Assembly (NCBI GenBank): GCA_009886815.1
Contig: QXYP01000210.1
Coordinates: forward strand, 1 to 12,485
Origin: Halieaceae bacterium
Lineage (GTDB): Bacteria > Pseudomonadota > Gammaproteobacteria > Pseudomonadales > Halieaceae
Reading direction: 5' to 3'
Length of the DNA stretch: 12,485 nt
Part shown: positions 1 through 6,718 of the stretch, piece by piece
Position numbering within the stretch: position 1 is the first letter of the stretch
Layout of the letters: every line of letters begins with the position of its first letter
Position numbers and translations under genes: made by a program
Notes under the pieces: generated by a model
The model's database searches: none
The model's input: only the letters and a program-made list of their open reading frames with translations
What the model was told of the DNA's origin: nothing

Positions 1-141
1 CGCCTTGGAATACCGTCGGCAGATCAGGCCCTTGAGCGTAAGCTTTGACGATAATCCCTTGGGGTTTCTTTTTCGTTCAGCAGAAAGTCACCGTGGTCTA
101 CCTGCGAGTTATCATCACCGATGCGATTCAAACGATCCCGG
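1..141 (+). other. Unassigned left edge, possibly the 3' end of an upstream gene
   Basis: No gene can be assigned here. One plus-strand frame is open from base 1 to a TGA at 46-48 and would end in ...SADQALERKL. A second is open from base 2 to a TGA at 155-157, about 51 codons, with no recognisable family. Codon composition does not separate them. Just after the first stop there is a short CCC-TTG-GGG turn (56-64) followed by a T-rich run (65-73), which is at best a weak terminator. Either frame could be the tail of a gene that starts left of the window. The minus strand offers no plausible gene start in this stretch. Confidence 0.25.
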
Positions 142-171
142 TTGGCAGCCAGGGTGAAACGGCGCTATAGT
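142..171 (+). promoter_or_regulatory. Predicted sigma70-type promoter of the pqq operon
   Basis: TTGGCA at 142-147 and TATAGT at 166-171 are separated by 18 bases. Each hexamer differs from the sigma70 consensus at one position. Transcription would begin near 178, giving a leader of roughly 38 bases before the pqqA start at 216. This is the best promoter-like match upstream of pqqA. It was found by eye, without scoring against background. Confidence 0.6.
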
Positions 172-203
172 GCCTGCGCACAGAAGTGATGTTGTTCAAA
201 ACG

Positions 204-208
204 AGGAG
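204..208 (+). promoter_or_regulatory. Ribosome binding site of pqqA
   Basis: AGGAG lies 7 bases before the pqqA ATG. It is the strongest Shine-Dalgarno match in the pqq cluster, in keeping with a precursor peptide that must be made in excess over its modifying enzymes. It supports 216 as the true start of this very short gene. Confidence 0.7.
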
Positions 209-215
209 AAGAAAA

Positions 216-287
216 ATGTGGACTAAGCCTGAATTTGTAGATTTGCGTGTTGGCTTCGAAGTGACAATGTATTTTAGCGTCCGCTGA
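216..287 (+). CDS. pqqA: PQQ precursor peptide PqqA
   Basis: This 23-residue peptide is the ribosomally made substrate for PQQ synthesis. It opens with MWTKPEF and contains Glu15-Val-Thr-Met-Tyr19 (EVTMY). In the known pathway the Glu and Tyr of this E-x3-Y motif are crosslinked by PqqE and become the whole carbon and nitrogen skeleton of PQQ. The length and the [12 protein letters not shown] core match the family closely. It is preceded by a strong AGGAG and a good promoter, and is followed after 66 bases by pqqB, with a hairpin between them. The gene is too short for most gene finders and is easily missed. It carries both crosslink residues, so it looks functional. Confidence 0.96.
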   Translation: MWTKPEFVDLRVGFEVTMYFSVR

Positions 288-294
288 TACATGC

Positions 295-319
295 TGGGCT
301 GCTGACACCCGGCGGCCCA
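295..319 (+). promoter_or_regulatory. pqqA-pqqB intergenic hairpin, probable attenuator or mRNA stabiliser
   Basis: Bases 295-302 pair with 312-319 to form an 8-bp stem with one U-G wobble and a 9-base loop. The stem begins 8 bases after the pqqA stop codon. No clear U-tract follows, so it is not a classic strong intrinsic terminator. It more likely causes partial termination or protects the 3' end of a short pqqA message. In other bacteria pqqA transcript is known to be more abundant than the downstream genes, which is consistent with this placement. Confidence 0.55.
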
Positions 320-353
320 TTGTTGACGAACCCGTATTCCGAGGTGTGGCACG

Positions 354-1322
354 TTGAAAGTTAGAATACTGGGATCAGCCGCTGGGGGAGGTTTTCCCCA
401 ATGGAATTGTAACTGTTACAACTGCTCTGGCGTTCGCTCGGGCACGATATTAGCAACCCCCAGAACTCAATCATCCATTGCGATCTCCATAGATGGCAGG
501 GGGTGGATTTTGTTCAATGCGTCGCCAGATTTGCGCAGTCAACTCGAATCCGCGAGGCCCCTGCAGCCGCGGACAGGGATGCGAGATACGGGGATCCGCG
601 GGATTGTTTTGGCCGACAGCCAGATAGACCATACCACTGGCATTTTAATGCTTCGGGAGGGTTGCCCGTTACAAATTTACTGTACCGATATGGTCGCTGA
701 AGATTTATCCACCGGCTTTCCTATTTTCCGCATGCTCGAGAGCTGGGATGGGGGAGTAGAGCACCACGAGGTACCCACTGACGGCTCGTCCTTTTCTGTA
801 GACGGCGTGGAAGGCTTACAGCTGACCGCAGTGGTTCTAGACGGTAAAGCCCCGCCTTACTCACCCCATCGCAACGATCCTCACCGGGGCGATAACGTGG
901 GTTACCTGGTCACCGACACGATAGCGGGCACTTCACTACTCTACGCGCCGGGCTTAGGACAGATGACACCCGAGCTGGTTGCGCTCATGAAAACGACTGA
1001 TCTGGTCATGGTTGACGGTACTTTTTGGTGCGAGGACGAAATGGCCCGTGCTGGAGTGGGCACCAAGCTGGCGAGCCAAATGGGGCATCTGCCTCAAAGT
1101 GGCGACGACGGAATGCTGGCTTGGCTGCAAACGGTTGAGCGGCCCCGGAAAATGCTGATTCACATTAACAACACAAACCCGATCCTGATCGAGGATTCAC
1201 CTGAGCGGGCTGAAGTGGAAGCGCAGGGTGTTGAGGTTGCGATTGACGGGCTTGAATTCGAAGTTCAAATGATGGGCGGCAGCCCAACAGCAGGGGGTAT
1301 TTCCGGCGATGTCGCCCCTTGA
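354..1322 (+). CDS. pqqB: PQQ biosynthesis protein PqqB (metallo-beta-lactamase fold)
   Basis: PqqB is a metallo-beta-lactamase-fold protein required for PQQ formation. Work on homologues assigns it iron-dependent hydroxylation of the tyrosine part of the processed PqqA dipeptide. The 322-residue product is slightly longer than the usual 300 or so. The family-typical start [15 protein letters not shown] is at about residues 7-21, with Cys19, Cys21 and Cys24 forming a CxCxxC cluster. The lactamase metal motif is degenerate, DSQIDH at 88-93, as is normal for PqqB. Near the C-terminus are MGHLPQSG and LIHINNTNP, also typical. The start is a TTG, supported by GAGG at 341-344 and by the exact family N-terminus; no ATG or GTG is available in frame just upstream. 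Its end overlaps pqqC by 14 bases, suggesting translational coupling. Confidence 0.95.
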   Translation: MKVRILGSAAGGGFPQWNCNCYNCSGVRSGTILATPRTQSSIAISIDGRGWILFNASPDLRSQLESARPLQPRTGMRDTGIRGIVLADSQIDHTTGILMLREGCPLQIYCTDMVAEDLSTGFPIFRMLESWDGGVEHHEVPTDGSSFSVDGVEGLQLTAVVLDGKAPPYSPHRNDPHRGDNVGYLVTDTIAGTSLLYAPGLGQMTPELVALMKTTDLVMVDGTFWCEDEMARAGVGTKLASQMGHLPQSGDDGMLAWLQTVERPRKMLIHINNTNPILIEDSPERAEVEAQGVEVAIDGLEFEVQMMGGSPTAGGISGDVAP

Positions 1323-2088
1323 TAGCCCCGTATTGGGGGACGACTCTCATCAAGCTCCCCTGAGTCGGGCTGAGTTTGAAGCGCGTCTACGTGCCAAAGG
1401 TGCGCGCTATCACATTCATCACCCTTTTCATAAAGCGATGTACGCGGGCGAGTTAACCCCCCAGCAAATTCGAGGTTGGGTGGCCAACCGGTTTTACTAT
1501 CAAATTATGATCCCTCAAAAGGACGCGGCGATTCTGGCGAATTGCTCTGACCGGGAAACCCGCGTGAAATGGATCCAGCGTATTCTTGACCATGATGGTG
1601 CTGACGGCGATGAGGGGGGTATTGAAGCCTGGTTGGAATTGGCTGAAGCGGTGGGGTTACAGCGGGATGAAGTGACCGATCTTCGCTACGTGTTACCCGG
1701 CGTGCGTTTTGCGGTCGATGCTTATGTCAATTTTGCCCGCAGCGCCACTTGGCAGGAGGCGGCGTGTTCATCTTTAACCGAGATGTTCGCGCCAGAAATC
1801 CATCAATCCCGTCTCAACACTTGGCCGCAGCACTACAGCTGGATCGATCAAGCAGGCCTTTCTTACTTTCGTAAGCGCTTGGGCGAGGCGAGGCGCGACG
1901 TTGAACATGGTCTCGACGTCACCCTTGACTACTTTAAGTATCGTGAACAGCAGGAAAAGGCGTTGGGCATACTACAGTTCAAGCTCGATATTCTTTGGAC
2001 CATGTTGGACGCGATGTCTATGGCCTATGTTCACAATACCCCTCCGTATCACAGTTGTGATAACGGCAGCTATTCGATTCCCGAATAA
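1309..2088 (+). CDS. pqqC: Pyrroloquinoline-quinone synthase PqqC
   Basis: PqqC is the cofactor-less oxidase that carries out the last step, ring closure and eight-electron oxidation of AHQQ to PQQ, in the cytoplasm. The 259-residue product has an all-helical TenA-like fold by family. Residues equivalent to the Klebsiella active site are all present at a constant offset of 11: Tyr34, His35, Arg61, Gln65, Lys71, His95, Glu158, His165, Arg168, Tyr186, Arg190 and Lys225. The N-terminus is roughly 10-17 residues longer than in many homologues and is not conserved. The ATG lies inside the end of pqqB, with a purine run (AGGGGG) at 1292-1297 as a possible ribosome site. Its complete catalytic set suggests an active enzyme. 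Confidence 0.96.
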   Translation: MSPLDSPVLGDDSHQAPLSRAEFEARLRAKGARYHIHHPFHKAMYAGELTPQQIRGWVANRFYYQIMIPQKDAAILANCSDRETRVKWIQRILDHDGADGDEGGIEAWLELAEAVGLQRDEVTDLRYVLPGVRFAVDAYVNFARSATWQEAACSSLTEMFAPEIHQSRLNTWPQHYSWIDQAGLSYFRKRLGEARRDVEHGLDVTLDYFKYREQQEKALGILQFKLDILWTMLDAMSMAYVHNTPPYHSCDNGSYSIPE

Positions 2089-2116
2089 CACAACCTGTCG
2101 GAGCCGTGCTGAAGAA

Positions 2117-2389
2117 ATGATCGACCCTGCATCTATACCTCAACTCAATAAGCACTTTCGTCTGCAATGGGAGGAGGCTCAAGACTGTTACGTGTTGCTG
2201 TACCCTGAGGGTATGGTGAAACTCAACGAAAGTGCCGGCCTGATTCTCAGCTATGTCGATGGCGTAAAAACCGTGGCCAACATTATTGCGGAGCTCACCG
2301 AACGTTTTCCTCAAGTCGACAGCATCGCATCAGACATTGAGGAATTTATGGCTACAGCCAGTGCACAGCGCTGGGTCGCATTCTCCTGA
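2117..2389 (+). CDS. pqqD: PqqA-binding chaperone PqqD
   Basis: PqqD is the small RiPP recognition element (RRE) that binds the PqqA peptide and presents it to PqqE. The 90-residue product is the usual size and carries the family signature RLQWEEAQ at 15-22, then VLLYPEGMVKLNESA, DGVKTVANII and a C-terminal helix ending in RWVAF. The reading frame is open upstream to 1901 within pqqC, but similarity to PqqD starts only at MIDPASIPQL, so the ATG at 2117 is chosen. The ribosome site is weak (GAAG next to the start, GGAG further upstream). It is separated from pqqC by 28 bases and from pqqE by 9, and is unfused, unlike in some species where it is joined to PqqC or PqqE. Confidence 0.94.
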   Translation: MIDPASIPQLNKHFRLQWEEAQDCYVLLYPEGMVKLNESAGLILSYVDGVKTVANIIAELTERFPQVDSIASDIEEFMATASAQRWVAFS

Positions 2390-2398
2390 GTTATTAGT

Positions 2399-3526
2399 AT
2401 GGCTTCCCTCCCAGCAGTTTCCCCACCCTTGTGGCTGTTGGCTGAGCTGACCTACCGCTGCCCCCTGCAATGCCCCTATTGTTCAAACCCTGTGGAACTG
2501 GCTTCTGCAGGGACCGAGTTAAGTACCGACGACTGGTTTCGTGTTTTGCAACAAGCCCGTCAGATGGGTGCAGCCCAGCTGGGCTTCTCTGGTGGTGAGC
2601 CTCTAGTCCGCCAGGATCTGGAGTTGCTGGTAGCAGAGGCTCGTCGATTGGGCTTCTACAGCAACTTAATTACCTCGGGTGTAGGGCTGACCAGCGATCG
2701 TGTCGGGTCCCTAAGAGAGGCCGGACTAGACCATATACAAATTAGTTTTCAATCAACAGATAGTGATATCAGCGAACTATTGTCGGGAAGTCGCAAGGCT
2801 TTCGCGCACAAGCTGGCAATGGCTGAGGCGGTAAAGTCAGCGGGCTACCCTATGGTGCTGAACTTTGTTTTACACCGACATAACATTGATCAGATCGAGC
2901 AGATTATCGATCTCTCCCATGCATTGGGTGCTGACTATCTGGAGTTGGCGAATGCGCAGTATCACGGTTGGGCGCTGTTAAATCGCGATGAACTTATGCC
3001 GAGTCGAGAGCAGCTAAAACGCGCCGAAAAAACCACCAATGCCTGGCGGGAAGCCCACCCCGATGACATGCGATTGTTTTTTGTTGTTCCTGATTATTAT
3101 GAAGAGCGTCCCAAACCCTGCATGAATGGTTGGGCGAAAATGTTTCTGGCGATTGCTCCCGACGGTTTGGCGCTGCCTTGCCACAGTGCCAGAAGCTTGC
3201 CCCTTGAGTTTCCAAATGTTCGCGATCAAGACATTGCTGCGATTTGGAATGAATCCCCAGCTTTTAATGCGTATCGCGGTTTTGACTGGATGCAGGAGCC
3301 CTGTCGCAGTTGCCCTGAAAAAGAGCAGGACTTTGGCGGCTGCCGCTGTCAGGCGTTTGCTCTGACCGGGGACGCATCCCAGCCTGATCCGGTTTGTACC
3401 AAGTCTGATCAGCGCAGTCAGGTTGATGCCGCACTGACAGCGGCAAATTGTCACAACGCAACAAGTGCGTCTATGCAATACAGAACTTGGTCGGCGTCCC
3501 AGAGCATCATAGCCAGTACCCAGTAG
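2399..3526 (+). CDS. pqqE: PqqA peptide cyclase PqqE (radical SAM)
   Basis: PqqE is the radical SAM enzyme that forms the carbon-carbon bond between Glu15 and Tyr19 of PqqA while PqqD holds the peptide. The radical SAM cluster motif CxxxCxxC is Cys21, Cys25 and Cys28, followed by the SAM-binding FSGGEP at 63-68. The C-terminal SPASM domain, which binds auxiliary iron-sulfur clusters, contributes Cys241, Cys261, Cys302, Cys305, Cys315, Cys317 and Cys333. At 375 residues it is normal in length. The last 40 or so residues after Cys333 are low in conservation. No good Shine-Dalgarno precedes the ATG, so it probably relies on coupling to pqqD, which ends 9 bases earlier. It ends the operon; no pqqF protease follows. 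Confidence 0.96.
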   Translation: MASLPAVSPPLWLLAELTYRCPLQCPYCSNPVELASAGTELSTDDWFRVLQQARQMGAAQLGFSGGEPLVRQDLELLVAEARRLGFYSNLITSGVGLTSDRVGSLREAGLDHIQISFQSTDSDISELLSGSRKAFAHKLAMAEAVKSAGYPMVLNFVLHRHNIDQIEQIIDLSHALGADYLELANAQYHGWALLNRDELMPSREQLKRAEKTTNAWREAHPDDMRLFFVVPDYYEERPKPCMNGWAKMFLAIAPDGLALPCHSARSLPLEFPNVRDQDIAAIWNESPAFNAYRGFDWMQEPCRSCPEKEQDFGGCRCQAFALTGDASQPDPVCTKSDQRSQVDAALTAANCHNATSASMQYRTWSASQSIIASTQ

Positions 3527-3720
3527 CACTCTATTTGCAGCGAGCGTGCTAGCACCTAAAGCCTTCGTTTCTACAGGGGTTTGAGTGAATATAGTGAAGG
3601 GGCGCGGGGCAACAACGACAGGTCGATTGCCCTTGAGGCGAGGGCCAAAGCTTCAGTTGCAACCTATGGGCGCCAACATTTGCTGACCCATTGGGTTGAG
3701 TGAATCAACATTTACGTCGC
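3527..3720. other. Convergent intergenic spacer between pqqE and the ABC permease
   Basis: This 194-base stretch separates two convergent genes. It holds a small hairpin candidate (3629-3633 pairing with 3641-3645, GC-rich, 5 bp), a 5-bp stem at 3695-3709 and the perfect palindrome GTGCTAGCAC at 3546-3555. None is followed by a T-run on either strand, so no convincing intrinsic terminator is seen. No open frame of credible length or family lies here. Confidence 0.5.
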
Positions 3721-4530
3721 TCAGTGGCCCCTTGAGCGTCCGGTTGAAAGCATTCGCCGTGCCGGATCGAAACCCAGAATTGCGCCAGCGGTGAGCACTG
3801 AGCCAGCAGCCAGGGTCACTACCAATGCGTGGGTGTTTAAGTCGAGATAGAGCGCATGTCGAATAAGCTCGACCACGTAAGTAAATGGATTGATGACACA
3901 GGCCCAGTAAACCCCTGTACTGGCTTTGGCCATAAAACTCAGCGGATAAAGCGCAGAGGAAAGAAAGAATAAGGGGAAGACGACAAAGTTCATGACGCCA
4001 GCAAAGTTTTCTAACTGCTCTATGAGTGACGCTAGCAATAGCCCGAGGGCGCCCAGCATGAATGCCCCGATCAGAATAGCTGGCAGTGCTGCCAAATAAC
4101 CGAGTGCGGGTGGGGTCACTTCGAAAAAGAAAGCTACAGCTAAAAAGGTATAGACCTGTAGTAAGGACGTCAGGGCGATGGCGAGTAGTTTGCAAAACAG
4201 TAACCAGCTGCGTGGCAAAGGACTGGTGAGTAGTACCCGCATGCTCCCCATTTCTCGGTCATAAACCATCGATAGTGAGCTTTGCATGCTGTTAAAAAGG
4301 ATGATCATGCCAATGAGCCCTGGCGCGATATAGACCTCGTAGTTGATAGGACTCCCGTACAGTGCGATAACAACGCTATCCAGGGAGCCTCTGAATCCGG
4401 CAGCAAATACCGCTAGCCAGAGCAACGGCCTGACCAACGCGCTGATAAAACGCGTGCGCTGTTGCACCGAGCGTTGAAACTCCCGTTTGAGAACACCCCA
4501 TAAACAATAGAGATACGCTGAAATATTCAT
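3721..4530 (-). CDS. ABC-2 type transporter permease, PQQ/alcohol-oxidation associated
   Basis: This is the membrane subunit of an ABC transporter of the ABC-2 type. The 269-residue product has a short basic cytoplasmic N-terminus and about six hydrophobic membrane segments, with the region YDREMGSMRVLLTSPLPRSW at about residues 89-108 forming the usual cytoplasmic coupling segment before the third segment. Similar permeases beside PQQ-dependent alcohol dehydrogenase genes have been described as PedC-like, and the location next to a pqq operon fits that group. The transported molecule is unknown. Its ATG overlaps the stop of the ATPase gene in an ATGA junction, so the two are translationally coupled. 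It faces pqqE tail to tail. ABC-2 membership is confident; the PQQ link rests on recall and on context. Confidence 0.85.
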   Translation of the reverse strand: MNISAYLYCLWGVLKREFQRSVQQRTRFISALVRPLLWLAVFAAGFRGSLDSVVIALYGSPINYEVYIAPGLIGMIILFNSMQSSLSMVYDREMGSMRVLLTSPLPRSWLLFCKLLAIALTSLLQVYTFLAVAFFFEVTPPALGYLAALPAILIGAFMLGALGLLLASLIEQLENFAGVMNFVVFPLFFLSSALYPLSFMAKASTGVYWACVINPFTYVVELIRHALYLDLNTHALVVTLAAGSVLTAGAILGFDPARRMLSTGRSRGH

Positions 4531-5258
4531 GCCCTAGTTTTCGAGAGGCTGAGCAAGAGCTGATTGGTATCTTCCACTCCAGCGGCGGTGATCAAAGTTG
4601 ACAGCTGGCCCTGAGCGCAAACTGCGCCTTTGTCGAGTAAAATGACGGTATCGCTGGCCTCCAACTCTTCTGCCCTATGGGTTGACCACAATACCGCTAA
4701 GCCTCGAGTTTCTATTAGAGTTCTGACATGGCGCTGAAGCTGAATTCGACTCTCGAGGTCTAGCCCCGCTGTCGCCTCGTCCAGTAACAGAAGTCGAGGC
4801 TCGTGCAGCAGTGCTCGGGCGATTTCTACGCGCCGGCGGTGACCGCCGTTGAGCCGGCGGACATGTTCATGTCTTCGATCCCAAAGTTGCAGGCGCTCTA
4901 GCTCGTCCTGTGCTCTGCTTTGTACGTTGGTCGGGGACATTCCTTGAATGGCGCCATGGTATTGCAGGTTTTGTAATACCGACAGGTCGAGATCTAGGGT
5001 GGGTTGTTGAAACACGATGCCCAGTGTCGCCAGTGCAGCGGCGGGTGATTGCTGCAAATCATGGCCGAAAAGAAACACATTACCCGACGAGCTTCTCAGG
5101 AGTCTGGTGAGTATCGAGAAAAGCGTTGTTTTACCGGCCCCATTTGCGCCCAGCAAGCCCACAAACGCGCCTTGATCAACACGAAAGGAGACGTTTCTAA
5201 GCACCTGACGGTCTGCAAAACTGTGGCTAAGGGCTTGAATATTGGCGGCAATTGGCAA
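4527..5258 (-). CDS. ABC transporter ATP-binding protein, PQQ/alcohol-oxidation associated
   Basis: This is the cytoplasmic ATPase partner of the downstream permease. It has Walker A GANGAGKTT, a Q-loop in IVFQQPTLDLDLSV, the variant signature LNGGHRRRVEIAR in place of LSGGQ, Walker B LLLLDEATAGLD and the switch histidine in WSTHRAEE. The NGGHRRR signature and the TLDLDLSV stretch are, as I recall, typical of the ATPase subfamily tied to PQQ-dependent alcohol dehydrogenase systems. The frame stays open to a TTG at 5333, but the first 25 residues of that version do not look like the family. The TTG at 5258 is preferred: it gives 243 residues, the usual length, has AGGG 10 bases upstream and lies downstream of a candidate promoter. 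The 5333 TTG would sit inside that promoter. Confidence 0.88.
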   Translation of the reverse strand: MPIAANIQALSHSFADRQVLRNVSFRVDQGAFVGLLGANGAGKTTLFSILTRLLRSSSGNVFLFGHDLQQSPAAALATLGIVFQQPTLDLDLSVLQNLQYHGAIQGMSPTNVQSRAQDELERLQLWDRRHEHVRRLNGGHRRRVEIARALLHEPRLLLLDEATAGLDLESRIQLQRHVRTLIETRGLAVLWSTHRAEELEASDTVILLDKGAVCAQGQLSTLITAAGVEDTNQLLLSLSKTRA

Positions 5259-5301
5259 AGCCTGAGCACCCTGCTGCGGAGAGGGAATAACGCTAACATA
5301 C

Positions 5302-5333
5302 TTGAACGTAAAGAAAACATACGCTATGTTCAA
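5302..5333. promoter_or_regulatory. Palindromic divergent promoter/operator for the ABC pair and the beta-oxidation operon
   Basis: TTGAAC at 5302-5307 and GTTCAA at 5328-5333 form a perfect inverted repeat with a 20-base centre. On the plus strand TTGAAC is followed after 17 bases by TATGTT (5325-5330). On the minus strand TTGAAC (5333-5328) is followed after 17 bases by TACGTT (5310-5305). So -35/-10-like pairs coincide on both strands. Nested inside is a second perfect repeat, AACATA-CGC-TATGTT at 5316-5330, and a further AACATA at 5295-5300 lies 21 bases, two helical turns, from the AACATA at 5316. This suggests one regulator and RNA polymerase competing for one site. Confidence 0.5.
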
Positions 5334-5364
5334 ATTCTACTCGCATCGTCTTTCAGTCTCCTAA

Positions 5365-5377
5365 AGTCTTCAAGACT
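5365..5377. promoter_or_regulatory. Small perfect inverted repeat in the acyl-CoA dehydrogenase leader
   Basis: AGTCTT-C-AAGACT is a perfect 13-base inverted repeat lying 7 bases before the Shine-Dalgarno of the acyl-CoA dehydrogenase gene. It could be an operator half-site pair or a 5-bp RNA hairpin with a 3-base loop close to the ribosome site. Its function is not known. Confidence 0.3.
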
Positions 5378-5384
5378 ACCCAAA

Positions 5385-5390
5385 AAGGAA
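5385..5390 (+). promoter_or_regulatory. Ribosome binding site of the acyl-CoA dehydrogenase
   Basis: AAGGAA lies 6 bases before the ATG at 5397. It decides the start of this gene, whose frame is open for more than 300 bases further upstream, antisense to the ABC ATPase. Confidence 0.75.
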
Positions 5391-5396
5391 ATCACC

Positions 5397-6653
5397 ATGG
5401 ATCTTGGTATATCGGATCGTATTGCCCCCACCCTTGAGGCTGTCGGCCAATATTTGACAGACCACGTTATGCCTCTGGAGCCCGAATTTTTTGCTGAAGT
5501 GCGCAAGGGTAGCCCGTGGGAGGCGACTCCTCGCCAAAATGAAATTTTGGAGCAGATGAAAGCGGGTGCCCGGGAGCGTGGCTTGTGGAACTTCTTTTTA
5601 ACAGGCCAGGGTGAGCATGGCTCGGGTTTGAATACCGTAGAGTACGCCTATCTGGCCGAGGAAATGGGTAAATCTCATTTGGGTGCCGAGGTATTCAACT
5701 GTTCGGCTCCCGATACGGGCAATATGGAAGTCATCCATAAGTACGGCAGTGAAGCCCAGAAGGCGCAGTGGCTGGAGCCCCTGATGCGCGGTGAAATTCG
5801 CTCTTGTTTTGGTATGACCGAGCCGGGCGTGGCTTCTTCGGATGCCACCAATATTTGCACCTCGGCCGTTTTGGAAGGTGATGAGTGGGTCATTAACGGC
5901 GAAAAACACTGGACCTCAGGCGCCGGTGATGAGCGCTGCAAGATCATGATCTGCATGGTAAAAACCAGTCCCGATGCCGCGAAGCATAAGCAGCAGAGTC
6001 AGATTCTGATTCCTATGGATGCACCCGGCGTCGAAATTCTGCGTCATCTAACCGTCTTTAACATGGATGATGCGCCCCACGGGCATATGCATGTGAAGCT
6101 CAACAACGTTCGCGTACCTAAAGACAATATGATTTTAGGCGAAGGACGTGGGTTTGAGATCTCTCAAGGACGCTTGGGCCCCGGGCGTATCCATCACTGT
6201 ATGCGCTCGATCGGTGCTGCTGAGCGCGCACTGCAAATGTTGTGTGAGCGCGCTACTACACGGGAAGCCTTTGGCCGACCCTTGGCTAAGCTGGGCGGCA
6301 ACGTTGATGTCATTGCTAACGCTCGCATGGGTATTGAACAAGCCCGTCTGCTCACGCTGAAAACGGCTTGGATGATGGATAACGTGGATGCCAAGGAAGC
6401 GCGAATCTGGATTTCAATGATCAAGACCGTGGTTCCCAACATGACGCTGAAAGTTGTCGACGATGCCATTCAGATGCACGGTGGCCTGGGCGTTTCCCAG
6501 GACTTCCCGCTTGCTGCTATGTGGGCGGGGCAGCGGACTTTAAGGCTTGCTGATGGTCCTGACGAAGTGCACCGCATGGTGGTTGGACGTCATGAGCTTA
6601 AAAAATATTCGGATAACTCTTCAGAACCTAAAGCCACTTTCCGCGACGGTTGA
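5397..6653 (+). CDS. Acyl-CoA dehydrogenase, ACAD10/11-like
   Basis: This flavoprotein would introduce the 2,3-double bond into an acyl-CoA, passing electrons to ETF. The 418-residue product has the usual ACAD layout: helical N-terminus, flavin-contacting middle with MTEPGVASSDATN from residue 140, and a C-terminal helical domain with FGRPL and QMHGGLGVS. Sequences such as FNCSAPDTGNMEVI and SGAGDERCKI resemble human ACAD10/ACAD11. The residue aligned with the catalytic Glu of medium-chain enzymes (YEGT) is Asp386, in LADGPDEVHR, as in that family. The phosphotransferase domain that precedes the dehydrogenase in mammalian ACAD10/11 is absent and no separate copy is nearby. It is the first gene of the seven-gene operon. 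The substrate is not identifiable; branched, long or hydroxylated acyl chains are all possible. Confidence 0.92.
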   Translation: MDLGISDRIAPTLEAVGQYLTDHVMPLEPEFFAEVRKGSPWEATPRQNEILEQMKAGARERGLWNFFLTGQGEHGSGLNTVEYAYLAEEMGKSHLGAEVFNCSAPDTGNMEVIHKYGSEAQKAQWLEPLMRGEIRSCFGMTEPGVASSDATNICTSAVLEGDEWVINGEKHWTSGAGDERCKIMICMVKTSPDAAKHKQQSQILIPMDAPGVEILRHLTVFNMDDAPHGHMHVKLNNVRVPKDNMILGEGRGFEISQGRLGPGRIHHCMRSIGAAERALQMLCERATTREAFGRPLAKLGGNVDVIANARMGIEQARLLTLKTAWMMDNVDAKEARIWISMIKTVVPNMTLKVVDDAIQMHGGLGVSQDFPLAAMWAGQRTLRLADGPDEVHRMVVGRHELKKYSDNSSEPKATFRDG

Positions 6654-6718
6654 TGAGTGGGTTCACGGCCTGCGGTCAGTAATAGCAACAGCAAAAGACG
6701 AGATTAAGGAAAAAGAGT

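Noticed and set aside
128..352. Minus-strand open frame of 74 codons opposite the pqqA region
   Set aside because: It is antisense to pqqA and its promoter, resembles no family, and has no supporting ribosome site; pqqA on the other strand is certain.
1901..2116. N-terminal extension of PqqD within pqqC
   Set aside because: The extra 72 codons overlap the conserved C-terminus of PqqC in another frame; PqqD similarity starts at 2117.
3546..3555. Perfect palindrome GTGCTAGCAC as an operator or hairpin
   Set aside because: It lies between convergent gene ends with no promoter, and has no room for a loop; a 10-base palindrome can occur by chance.
3629..3645. GC-rich 5-bp hairpin as terminator between pqqE and the ABC permease
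   Set aside because: The stem is short and no T-run follows on either strand.
3653..4195. 180-codon minus-strand frame overlapping the permease
   Set aside because: It is a shadow of the permease gene in another frame, rich in Arg, Ser and Cys, with no family resemblance.
5293..5346. Possible 17-codon leader peptide on the minus strand before the ABC ATPase, with AGGAG at 5358-5362
   Set aside because: It would lie upstream of or across the predicted -35/-10 elements, so it would not be transcribed from that promoter, and the peptide has no regulatory codon bias.
5049..5396. Upstream in-frame extension of the acyl-CoA dehydrogenase by about 116 codons
   Set aside because: It is antisense to the ABC ATPase and has no ACAD similarity. 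The ATG at 5397 has a clear Shine-Dalgarno and begins the family-like sequence.
6650..6685. Internal promoter before the MaoC gene (TTGATG and TAATAG)
   Set aside because: The spacing is 24 bases, too long for sigma70, and the gap is explained as an ordinary intra-operon spacer.
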